Origin: Lineus longissimus
Lineage: Eukaryota > Nemertea > Pilidiophora > Heteronemertea > Lineidae
Direction: 5' to 3'
Length of the DNA stretch: 64,000 bases
NCBI RefSeq assembly: GCF_910592395.1
Contig: NC_088321.1
Location: forward strand, 9,422,001-9,486,000
A program made the translations under genes and the position numbers. Shown here piece after piece: positions 42,565 through 52,223 of this stretch. Each line of letters begins with the position of its first letter. The stretch's first letter is position 1. A model generated the notes under the pieces. That model was not told the DNA's origin, did no database searches, and saw only the letters and a program-made list of their open reading frames with translations.

Positions 42565-43038
42565 CACCTTCGGTATATGACGGAGATCTCCGTGACCCCA
42601 TCACGTATACGCTTGGGCGCTATATGACGGAGATCTCCGCCAAGATTCAAATCTCCCGCCCAGTGATGACAAAAGCAATCTCCCCTCCACTATGTCATCT
42701 GCTACGGTTCCACCGAGATCCCACAATAGGCTGGAGTTATTTTTAGGTTCGCAGACGATCCATGTGATCTATAGAATTGAATTAAATGGGGAACGCAAAG
42801 AAACTTGATATTTTTGCAAAAAGTGCCAAGTTCCACTACACAAGGGAAAATGCTTTGAGGCCTACCACTCAAACAGACAATACTATGATTAGGACTAAGG
42901 ACAGAAGAAACAACACAGAAAGATTCAGGTAGATATCTTTATTATTTCTATTTTTATTAATTCTTTGAAAAACGGTAAAAAGTGGCGTAACCTTAGCAAA
43001 CAGGCGAAAATTAGGAAAAACGCTCAGCACCCAAGGTG
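42565..43038. mobile_element. Small TTAA-flanked element (MITE) in the gypsy 3' region
   Basis: 474 bp; TTAA at 42561-42564 and 43039-43042, ends CACCTTCGG and CCAAGGTG. It contains two copies of TATATGACGGAGATCTCCG, each with a self-complementary CGGAGATCTCCG. No ORF. TTAA targeting suggests piggyBac or Kolobok mobilisation. Confidence 0.75.
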
Positions 43039-43134
43039 TTAAGGTAAGATGGGTATATTAGTAGGCACTGTAATAGTGAAGAATTCCTAGTTAACTCTTA
43101 GTAGTACCACTGGTTTATGGTAGTGGTTCAACTT

Positions 43135-43632
43135 AATTGCGTGAAGTTAGAATTCCCTGTGTTGTATTTTCATGCCACAGTACGCTTAGGTAGTGGTTGG
43201 AGATTTGGACTGTTCTGTATACACCACAGGAGAGAGTGGCTGAACAGGTACTCAGTATATTTGTAATTAAAAGACTCGGGACGAGTCTTCGCTAGGAGGG
43301 GAGGTATATGGTGGGGAGAAATAGTACCACTTCCCCTTTAAGGTTTTGTGCACTGCGCAGACGGACTGCGCAGTCTCTCTCTGAATTGCGTGAAGTTAGA
43401 ATTCCCTGTGTTGTATTTTCATGCCACAGTACGTTTAGGTAGTGGTTGGAGATTTGGACTGTTCTGTATACACCACAGGAGAGAGTGGCTGAACAGGTAC
43501 TCAGTATATATGTAATTAAAAGACTCGGGACGAGTCTTCACTAGGAGGGGAGGTATATGGTGGGGAGAAATAGTACCACTTCCCCTTTAAGGTTTTGTGC
43601 ACTGCGCAGACAGACTGCGCAGTCTCTCTCTG
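43135..43632 (+). repeat. 249-bp tandem duplication of the gypsy 3' end
   Basis: AATTGCGTGAAGTTAG to CTCTCTGAATT occurs twice, offset 249 bp. Each copy has the PPT and the first about 80 bp of the LTR, so there are two LTR starts before the real 3' LTR. Breakpoints show AATTGC/AATTAC microhomology. Confidence 0.85.
43543..43553 (+). promoter_or_regulatory. Polypurine tract
   Basis: AGGAGGGGAGG, two bases before the 3' LTR; primes plus-strand DNA synthesis in LTR elements. Confidence 0.75.
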
Positions 43633-43759
43633 AATTACGACACCGAGCAGACGAAATTGTATGAGATTTGCGGGATAAATAAATGAGTATTTTGTACATT
43701 AGAAGTGGATTTAGTAATAGCAGAGCAGGTTGCAGTGGAGTAGATATGAGACCTCCACA
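43556..43759 (+). repeat. 3' LTR of the gypsy element
   Basis: 204 bp, TATGG...CCACA; differs from the 5' LTR at six positions by my count. Confidence 0.9.
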
Positions 43760-43763
43760 CGAA

Positions 43764-44568
43764 AAACCAAGTCGGGCCTGGCAGCCATCTTGGATTTCAG
43801 ATCGGGCCCAAAATGGATAGGGAACCTCCCCTACACTAGGTTATAACACCACATAAGTTTCAGGTCTGTCACTCACTCGGTTCTTAATTTACGGGGCGGA
43901 ATACAAATCACCAAGTCGGGGACCTGGTGGCCATCTTTGATTTCGGGTCTGGCCCAAAATCGATAGGGAACCTCCCCTACCATAGACCATTACACCACAA
44001 AAGTTTGAAGACTGTTGGACCTCTGGTTCTCCAGTTAACGAGCGGAATGCCAAAATCTAAGATGGTGGCTGGCGGCCATCTTTGATTTCAGGTCGGGCCC
44101 AAAATCAATAGGGAACCTCCCCTACCATAGACCATTACGCCACAAAAGTTTGAAGACTGTTGGACCTCCGGTTCTCCAGTTAACGAGCGGAATGCGAAAA
44201 TCTAAGATGGTGGCTGGCGGCCATCTTTGATTTCGGGTCAGGCCAAAAATCGATAGGGAACCTCCCCTACCATAGACCATCACACCACAAAATTTTGAAG
44301 ACTGTTGGACCTCTGGTTCTCTAGTAAACGAGCGGAATGCGAAAATCTAAGATGGCGGCTGGTGGCCATATTGGATTTTGGAACGCGCCAAAAAACAATA
44401 GGGACCCTTTGACACACTAGGCCTACACCCCCTAAAAATTTCAAGTCAGCCGAGCAAGGGGTTCTTGAGTTATAGTCTGGAATTCAGTGCGGCGGACGCA
44501 GACGCGGCGGCGGCGGCCGGAAACCACCCAAGTACATAATGCCCCCACTTTAGCGGGGGCACAATAAG
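43764..44568. mobile_element. Non-coding repeat with TGCCCCCGCT ends, right part
   Basis: Five or so units of about 140-150 bp (GGGAACCTCCCCTACCATAG, GGCGGCCATCTTTGATTTC). It ends with a hairpin TGCCCCCACTTTAGCGGGGG at about 44540-44561. LINE ORF2 resumes at about 44570. Confidence 0.75.
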
Positions 44569-44569
44569 A

Positions 44570-45330
44570 TAGATGGTGATTTCAACTTAATTTTGACAAG
44601 TGATTTTAACTGTGTTACTGACCAGAAGGATAAATCAAGTACTTTCGAGTTATGTAAGGACAAATCAAGTCAACAACTACTCACCATAATGGCCAAGTAC
44701 GGTTTAACTGATTGTTGGAGGAAGACAAAAGGCAATACACATGGAGACAAATTGACAGGCGTAATGAGCATAGAAATGTCGCCTGTCGGCCAGATAGATG
44801 GCTTATACAAAATTCTTTAGTGGCCAATGTGGGCCAATGCAATATTCTGCCAAGTATTTTGTCGGACCACCTTCCAGTGGTCGTTAGGCTTCTTTCTCTA
44901 TCAAAAGTTAAAAGAGGAAAAGGAATCTGGAAATTCAATAATTTATTATTGAATGACAAACAGTTCAAAAATAAAGTAAAAGAGTTGTGGGCTCAACATA
45001 GACAATTTAAACCAGGGGCAGGAGAAGATGTCTTAAAATGGTGGGATGTAGGTAAAGAGAAAATTAAAAAACTGTCAATCCGGAGAAGTAAAGAGTTAAG
45101 TAGAGTTAGAAACTCTATACATAAAAACCTGTCAAATCAATTAGAGATTATGTTGGGGGAATATGACAAAAAACCATCGTGTGAAAAAGCCCAAAGACTA
45201 GAACACATCAAAGGGATTATAGGAACTATGGAAAATAAACGGTTGGAAGGTATTAAAATAAGAAGTAGAGAAATTGGTATGAAGAAGGGGAAAATTCATC
45301 CAAGTACTTCCTTAAATTAGAAAATTATAA
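44570..45330 (+). CDS. LINE ORF2: end of endonuclease and linker
   Basis: DGDFNLILTSDFNCVTDQ (GDFN-type Asp/Asn) and, in another frame from about 44712, ILPSILSDHLPVVV (SDH, catalytic Asp-His). A Lys-rich linker up to about 45330 leads to the RT. One frameshift lies at about 44715-44800. Confidence 0.8.
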
Positions 45331-46895
45331 AGGAAAAAATAAAACCGTTTCCAGCATTAAGAGAAAGGATGGAACAGTAACATCTGAAATTGAGGAGATT
45401 TTAGATACCCAGGTGGACTTTTATCAAGAATTATATAAGGAAGGCCCAGTCGAAGGCCCAGACGCACACGATATGTTGCTAAATTGTATCAAGGAAAGTT
45501 TAAACAATCAAGCAAAAATTAGCTGTGAAGGAAACATCACAATTGAAGAAATGGATAAAGCTCTGGGGTCTTTCAAAAATAATAAAGCACCTGGGAGCGA
45601 TGGGCTGTCCAAAGAGTTCTATAGTTGCTTTTGGGATATCTTAAAAGATGATCTACAAACAGTATTTAACAATGCGGCCATTTGTGGGAATTTATCGGAA
45701 AGTCAAAGTGAAGCAATTATAACTCTCCTATATAAGAACGGTGACCGAGAAGATATTAAAAATTGGAGACCAATATCACTCCTTAACGTAAATTATAAAA
45801 TTCTTACTAAATGCATCGCAAACAGAATTAGGAAAGTAGTTGATACGATAATTGGAAAAGACCAAACGTGTGGAGTTCCTGGCCGGTCAATATTTGATAA
45901 CATAATTTTTGCACAAGATGCAGTTTTCTTTGCAAACAAATTAAAAAAACCTTTAGCAATAATAAGCATTGATCAGAGCAAAGCCTTTGATAGAGTAAAC
46001 AGAAATTTCCTAACCCGGTGTCTCAAAAAATTTGGATTTGGTGATAATCTGATTAATTGGATAAAAGTAATTTATGAGAATACCACAAGTAAAATAACTA
46101 CAAACGGATTAATGTCTGAGATGTTCAGACTCACACGAGGAGTAAGACAAGGCTGTCCTTTATCACCAATACTCTATGTGATAGTGGCGGAAACTTTAGC
46201 ATTGGCCATAAAGAAAAATAATCGTATTAAAGGACTCATAATGCCTGATGGTACAGAGTCTAAAGTAAAGGCTTATGCAGATGATACTAACCTTTTCCTA
46301 TGTGATTAGTGATATAGTATCAGTCAAAGAGTTACTAAAATTGTTAGATCTGTACAGTAAAGCAACAGAATCTAAATTAAATAAAGATAAGACCAAGGTT
46401 TTAGTGGCGGAAACTTTAGCATTGGCCATAAAGAAAATAATCGTATTAAAGGACTCATAATGCCTGATGGTACAGAGTCTAAAGTAAAGGCTTATGCAGA
46501 TGATACTAACCTTTTCCTATGTAATATAGTATCAGTCAAAGAGTTACTAAAATTGTTAGATATGTACAGTAAAGCAACAGAATCTAAATTAAATAAAGAT
46601 AAGACCAAGGTTTTACTATGTGGGGAATTGAAAGGGTCAAACAGATTCATTGAAGAATTAGGCCTGAGTACAGAAGAAAAGCTAAAAATGTTAGGAGTAT
46701 GGGTTGGCAATAAAGATATGAGTAAGGAAAATTGGGAACCAATCATCAAGAAGGTCAAAAATATTCTAAACCTTTGGTCTCACAGAGATCTCACAGTCTA
46801 CGGTAAAACCCAAATTGTAAAATCTCTTGCGCTATCTAAACTGTGGTATGTGGCAACAGTGACAGTACCACCTACCATTTTACCAACATATTAGA
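45331..46895 (+). CDS. LINE ORF2: reverse transcriptase, with 220-bp duplication
   Basis: Main frame 45413-46309: KNNKAPGSDGLSKEF, NWRPISLLNVNYKILTK, IISIDQSKAFDRVN (first catalytic Asp), RGVRQGCPLSPILY and VKAYADDTNLFL (YADD). At 46182-46613 a 220-bp stretch including YADD is present twice in tandem. The thumb follows (LKMLGVWVGNKDM; VYGKTQIVKSLALSKLWY). Intact catalytic residues but frameshifts at both duplication edges. The RT clade looks L1/Tx1-like. Confidence 0.85.
46182..46613 (+). repeat. Tandem duplication within LINE ORF2
   Basis: TAGTGGCGGAAACTTTAGC starts at 46182 and again at 46402. The second copy lacks 8 bases relative to the first. Both hold the YADD codons. Confidence 0.9.
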
Positions 46896-47667
46896 AGAAA
46901 TTAAGAACGCTACATGGGAGTTCATATGGGGGAAAAAAAGACAAGCAGTAAATCGGAATAAATGTTACACCCCTATGGACTGTGGTGGTTTAGGGATGAC
47001 TGACATAGATGCACAATGTAAATGCTTAAAGTGAAAGTGGCCTTTACGCATACTAAAAAATGAGAAGGAAAATGATGCGACTAAACTTGGTGCATTCTAC
47101 TTGAAGAATTTTGACAAAAGTTTCAAGACCTTGCAGGTCATAACAATTCTACTCAAGAATGTTAAAAATGACAATGTCCCCAAACTCTATGTTGATACTC
47201 TAGAAACATGGAGATTCATAGAAATAAAAAGAATAATACCCAGCCATCTTGAAACAGTACTCGAAGAATACATCTGGCTGAACCCGGACATTAGATATGG
47301 TATCAACTCACTGTACAATGCTACTTGGATCCAATCAGGAATTTTGAAAGTAAATGATATATGGGATAAAGAGTCAAACTCTTGGATTAATTTTCAGGAG
47401 ATTAAAAACAAATTCCCAATCTTTTTCCAAAGAAACCCAAGGGGTCTTAAGGAGGAGTATAGGAAAATAAAAACAGGCATAAAGAAAGAAATTTTTAATG
47501 TAACCACCATTAGGCAGAGTTAGGATGCCGAAAAGGATTTTGTCCATATAAATTACTTAGAAACCTGGTATGGGAATGAATACTATAGTTTGAACTGTAA
47601 AGCACTGTATAAAAAATACATGGAAAAAAAGATTGGAACATATGATGAGATATGTGGAGACGATAAC
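46896..47667 (+). CDS. LINE ORF2 C-terminal region, first part
   Basis: ATWEFIWGKKRQAVNRNKC and MDCGGLGMTDIDAQ are typical of L1-like ORF2 after the RT. A stop at 47032 and other frame changes follow. 47101-47523 is open (WLNPDIRYGINSLYNATW, VNDIWDKESNSWINFQEI). The frame is cut at about 47667. Confidence 0.75.
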
Positions 47668-49298
47668 AAGAGGCCCAAGGGCCTGGCGCTCAGCTGAGTT
47701 AATATCATTAATATCTTCCCGGTGTTTAGTTCATTATGCATGAAAATGGCATGCTCCATGGTATTTGATATCCTTTTGCGTTCACTACGGTACCAATGTT
47801 TTTGGTTGACATAAAATTATTTTATGCCACTGTTCATTCCTCAATCCTGACCATAATTCGGGTGAAATCATCGTATGAAAATATTCGAAGTATTTTCCCG
47901 CGAATATTCAAAACTGCTTGGCTCCTTGCCAGTTAAATAACATGTGACTATACACAAAATAGAAAACTTTGATGGAAATTGAAAATCATTTTTTTATCTA
48001 TCAGGGGAAACAAGCTGATGATGATCAAATAAATCATTCATGAGAAATCGTTTTGTTGCTGAAGCTTGCATGACGAAGTTAATGCTAAACCTTTTCTTGT
48101 GCTCTACTGCGCCACCGTAGTTTTCTATTCAGACCAGCGATGACGTCATTTCTGGTGATTCCCTACGTTGTCCAATGAGCGCTTTTTAAAATGTGCCATT
48201 TGGTATTGTACAGTATGCAATGTATTTTTTCAGCGCTGCCAGTTGCCGAAGAAAATGCCGTAGCTCCCTCAATTTCCAATCAATTTTTATGGGAGTGACA
48301 TTATTGTATTGCTTAGAATGTCTACTTTTTACTCATGAAAGAATCGTAGAACTAAAACATAATAGGCGAACAGAATCATGCCGATTCACTGCACATACTG
48401 TGGGAATTCTCCACTTCAAAATACATCGGCGATGTCATCGCGAACAGAGCATGCACTTCCGATATCGTTTTCACAGAAATGTCGCCAAATATTCAAGAAC
48501 TAATTTCTGAATTTAGTCCCTAAAGACCTTATGACTACCACTGAATCGAACTAGTGATAATATCGCCTACCAGACTACTTTTTAAGCAGAAAATTTGGTA
48601 CTTGAGTGTCATCGAGCTCCAAGATTATTGCACACAGCGTAAACAACATGCCGCCATTTTGTCTCCGCTTCGGTATTTCGTACGCCGCTTATAATGCACC
48701 TTCTCAATTAAAACCAACATAATAAGGCCTTACATTGTTGATTGAATAGGAACACCACACAAAACACAATAGAGTGGGGGTACAATCGATTACGAAGCTG
48801 AAGTGAACAGTGATTTATTCCTGGAGCTACTGCTTTTGTTGTGTAGCTGCCATGTTTTGAGAACTGGCAAATAGGAGACTTCATTGATGGCTGACGTCAT
48901 CGGGCGGGAATTTGAATCGGCAGAAATAATTAAAAGGCAGGTAGCGCCCTCTCCTGTTAAAATTTTGAACTTTTTCTCAATAAAATAGATTTTCAAGAAT
49001 TTTATCTTAATATTAGAGCATATTTCGACTAATTCTGCTGCTCCTAGGCCGATATAGGCCAGTTTCCTTCATGCACTCTCGCTCGCAGGAAGTAGGTCGA
49101 ATGGCGACAAATGTTGTTTTGAAAGTAGAGTTTGACCAGAAGTATCCAGAAATGCAAAATTGAAGTCTCTAGGTCTTATGGTTACAAAATGTGCACCATG
49201 GGTTTAACAGACGGATGGATGGATGGATGGATGGATGGATGGACAGACGGACGCCACTGAACAACTTATTTGACAAGCTCGGCTGACTTAGTCAGCCG
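47668..49298. mobile_element. 1.6-kb non-coding element with hairpins at both ends
   Basis: Left end AGGCCCAAGGGCCT (self-complementary), right end CTCGGCTGAC-TTA-GTCAGCCGAG followed by CTAA. A GGAT microsatellite lies near the right end (49213-49242). No ORF with homology. It interrupts LINE ORF2; flanking sequence rejoins at AAC/AAA. Class unknown. Confidence 0.65.
49213..49242. repeat. (GGAT)n microsatellite
   Basis: About seven GGAT units within the non-coding element. Confidence 0.9.
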
Positions 49299-49838
49299 AG
49301 CTAAAAACTGGTGGAAAATGTTAAAAGAACCAGATTTGGATAGGAAAATAAAACAACTTCTATGGAAGTCATACCATCAGGCTCTACCATTGGAAGATAA
49401 ACTAAAATTATGGTTTGATAATGAAAATGGCCTTTGCCCGTTCTGTAGTAATGAAGAAGAAACTTTCGTGCATTTGTTCAAAAATTGTATAAATGTGAAA
49501 ACTTTTGTTAACTGGGTGTGCACATTATTTGGAATTGATACACAAAACCTCATAGACCAGGATCTGAAAATTAACTGGTACAATGTATTATATAAGAAAT
49601 TCTTTTACATTCTTGGCATATGCAGAAAGGTTATTTGGGATCTAAGAAACAGTGTTTAATATAAAGAGTTAAAAGTTGATCTGCTCAGCTTTAAACTAAA
49701 TTTCAAATTTCTACTGAAAAGTCACCTACAGACTTTGTTTTGGGTATATAATAGAAGGGAAAAATTACCAGATTTTGAGCATACCTATATAAATGACTTT
49801 CTTAAGATTGAGGACTGTAAAATATTGGTAGAGTTCTG
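49299..49838 (+). CDS. LINE ORF2 C-terminus with zinc finger
   Basis: LLWKSYHQALPLEDKLKLWF, then CPFCSNEEETFVHLFKNC, a CX2C...HX4C finger usual at the end of L1/Tx1-like ORF2. A TAA at 49657-49659 interrupts; the homologous frame goes on to about 49838 (LLKSHLQTLFWVYNRR). The 3' region ends in an A-rich tail at 49929-49954. Confidence 0.8.
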
Positions 49839-49952
49839 ATCCCTACCAAAAAGAAGGAAAAGAATACACTTATGTAAATCCTAGAGCCGGGATTTTGTAG
49901 GCTCTTTTGTTTGAGTTAATAAATGTTTATAAAAAAAACAAACAAAAAACAA

Positions 49953-50113
49953 AACAGTATAATTGCTTCTTTTATCAAACTTGCATTGTTTACATCTGTC
50001 TTATTCAAGTGAACCGTACCCCCAATCCAGCAAAGGACAATACTTCCACATAATAGGCTGGTAAAACATACATCACATGCTGCAATATAAGATGTTATAT
50101 GATTGGCTCACTA
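49953..50113 (+). repeat. R satellite unit 5, continued
   Basis: Starts with the LINE target copy AACAGTATAA and runs to GGCTCACTA, where the TA-flanked element begins. Confidence 0.85.
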
Positions 50114-51700
50114 CCCTCACCGAAAGGCAGTGCACTAAAAATGACTGCATCATACTGCTTTTGACTGAATCCTCACTGCATATGACTGTCTTAGGCATAT
50201 CATTTTTTGTTAATGTTTTAAGACCACTGATTTTCACTGAAAGACCACTGCAAAGCACTGCCACTTGCATATCATTATGAACGACGTATTTCAAAAACAC
50301 TGCCTATGACTGAAAGACCACTGATTTCCACTTCTCCAAATCTGATCGAAACCCGTGGCATTTTCAACATGACTGAAAACCACTGCTTTATGACTGTTGA
50401 GATTAGGACTTGATGGCAGTGAAAGCAGTGGTAATTGCAGTCAAATTCAGTGTTTAATATCACCCATAATGCAACCTGAGACAGGAGGTTAGTAAGTTTG
50501 AATTTGATAGTCAAACATTCAAGAAATCATGGTAGCTCTTCATATTTCTCAATATTTACCCGAATTTCAATATGAGAAGAGGGGAGTTTAAGTCAGTTTG
50601 AATTGGAACACATAAGGAGTCAAATGAATGCAAAAAGGGTAATCTAGACAGACACTGAAGTTGTATTTTCAGCAAATCAAGAAGGCTGTATAGGCCCTAT
50701 AGGTGTTGTAATGTATGCATACACTGCAAGAAGGCTGTAGGCCCTATAGGTGTTGTAATGTATGCATACACTGCAAGATATCTGCATGGGAGCTGCAGTC
50801 AGCAGCTGATGTTGTGGGCAACAATACACATCAATCAGTCTGTTAGATCATTATTCTACAGGCCGCGTGCAGTTACTTTATTTGGACGTCAATTTGATCT
50901 AGCTTCAATCCCTGACATCACCGACAGTTAGAGCTATGTGCCATGTGTTGTTTCAATTGTCTAGTATCCCCATCTGACCACTGTCATTATGACAAAGTTT
51001 GCAATGACGTAGGTCAAGGACGTGAATTTGTCATCTTTTTACTGTGTCACGTCATCATGCAATGGCGATGTCCTCTATTTGTGCAGATGACGTCATCACT
51101 GCCATATTGGACGCAAACACACCGTCTAAAATAGGACAGCGAAAGTAACAGTTGGCTAGAAGTTTTTGCTGTTTCGAACAATTTCTTTGGCTGTCATCAG
51201 CACAGGGGGGGGGGTCACGTCCCCAAACCTCTCTTGGCATCGGGCCTGCATGCCATTGAATAAATTATTCATATTAACACTGAAAATGACTGCTCCCCCA
51301 GGAGGTTTTGGAAATGGCAGTCAAAATCAGTGGTGTTTCAGTGTGGATTCAGTGTGCTGCGAAATATTTGAACTAACACTGAACCTCACTGCCAGCCCTG
51401 TGCGTGATGCATGGTGGGGAGTCATTTTCAGTGTCAAAAACAGTGGAAATCAGTCAGCCTAAATATTTAAATGAGCACTGCTTTTGACTGCCTTACCACT
51501 GATTTTGACTGTCTTACCACTGCTTATGACTCCCTAACCTCTATTCTTGATTGCTGTATAACTGTATGCTTTGGTAACGCGTGACTGAAAAACACTCCCT
51601 ATGACTGCTTTCCACTGATTTCAACACTACCATAAAAATGTGAGGTAACACTGCAACCTGACTGAATCCTGACTGATATCACACTGCTTTTCGGTGAGGG
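50114..51700. mobile_element. TA-flanked non-autonomous DNA element
   Basis: 1587 bp, inverted ends CCCTCACCGAAARGCAGTG, TA on both sides (50112-50113 and 51701-51702). Insertion inside R fixes its borders. The outer 400 bp on each side are full of CACTG and TGACTG words in the pattern CACTGNTTTTGACTG. No transposase ORF. TA targets point to a Tc1/mariner-like or other TA-using transposase. Confidence 0.85.
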
Positions 51701-51702
51701 TA

Positions 51703-52223
51703 AGGCAAAGGAGGCGGTACCTGCAAGCACGAGGCTCGGGAAAAACATATTTATGGTACAATAAATTAATCAAAATTAATCAAATAATGATCTTTTGTGA
51801 ACATTGGAAGGAAATTTATGGTACAATAAATTAATCAAAATTAATCAAAGAATGATCTTTTATAAACATTGGAAGGAAGTAGGGATAAATTATATTTCAG
51901 ATTTACTAAGACCAGACAAAACAGTGATACCTTTTGAATCACAAGGACTAAAAGCAACCGAATGGTTCAAAAGGAGAGGGTTAATGGATGTTATTATAAA
52001 TAAGATTTGGGGTTGTAATTTTAACACTGATAACAATAATGTAAGATCTACGCAGAAACCGTAGAAGTCTAAGAGACAATCATGCCCAACGGTATAAATC
52101 AGCCACAAGTGACTGATGCCTACCTGTAATCAGCTACAGGTGACCGATAGTGACATTAGGAGATCAACTGGACTGGTGAAACCAGTAGATCGCTTGGATT
52201 TATAAACTGCGAAGGCATCTTAA
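51703..52223 (+). repeat. R satellite unit 5, continued
   Basis: Runs from AGGCAAAGGAGG to GGCATCTTAA with the same 60-bp local duplication as at 21345-21440. It holds the LINE-tail-like frame at 51857-52064. It ends in the TTAA used as target by the next element. Confidence 0.85.

Larger units (their letters stand above)
34846..43759 (+). mobile_element. Ty3/gypsy LTR retrotransposon
   Basis: 8914 bp, two 204-bp LTRs and a 4-bp target duplication CGAA (34842-34845 and 43760-43763). Order: LTR, PBS, SGNH-like ORF, gag, protease, RT, RNase H, integrase, non-coding 3' region with a TTAA element, polypurine tract, LTR. RT before integrase identifies Ty3/gypsy. By eye the LTRs differ at 6 of 204 positions, all transitions, so insertion is fairly recent, yet the ORFs hold several frameshifts. 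No envelope-like ORF is seen. Confidence 0.9.
32029..49952 (+). mobile_element. L1/Tx1-like LINE, about 6.2 kb, split by two insertions
   Basis: Bounded by a 10-bp target duplication AACAGTATAA (32019-32028 and 49953-49962) that lies within the R satellite. It has ORF1 with hydrolase, RRM-like and zinc knuckles, and ORF2 with endonuclease, reverse transcriptase and a C-terminal zinc finger, then a hairpin-like GAGCC/GGCTC and an A-rich tail. Inserted DNA at 34456-44568 and 47668-49298 is not part of it. Multiple frameshifts and a 220-bp internal duplication make it inactive. Confidence 0.85.

Noticed and set aside
34846-43759. Envelope gene that would make the gypsy element an infectious retrovirus
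   Set aside because: After the integrase only about 0.7 kb without an ORF, a MITE and a duplication are found.
47668-49298. Firm Helitron assignment
   Set aside because: The 3' hairpin plus CTAA fits, but the 5' end and the target do not, and no Rep/helicase is present.
51166-51462. 98-residue frame within the TA-flanked element
   Set aside because: It is built from the CACTG/TGACTG words and has no homology that I recognise.
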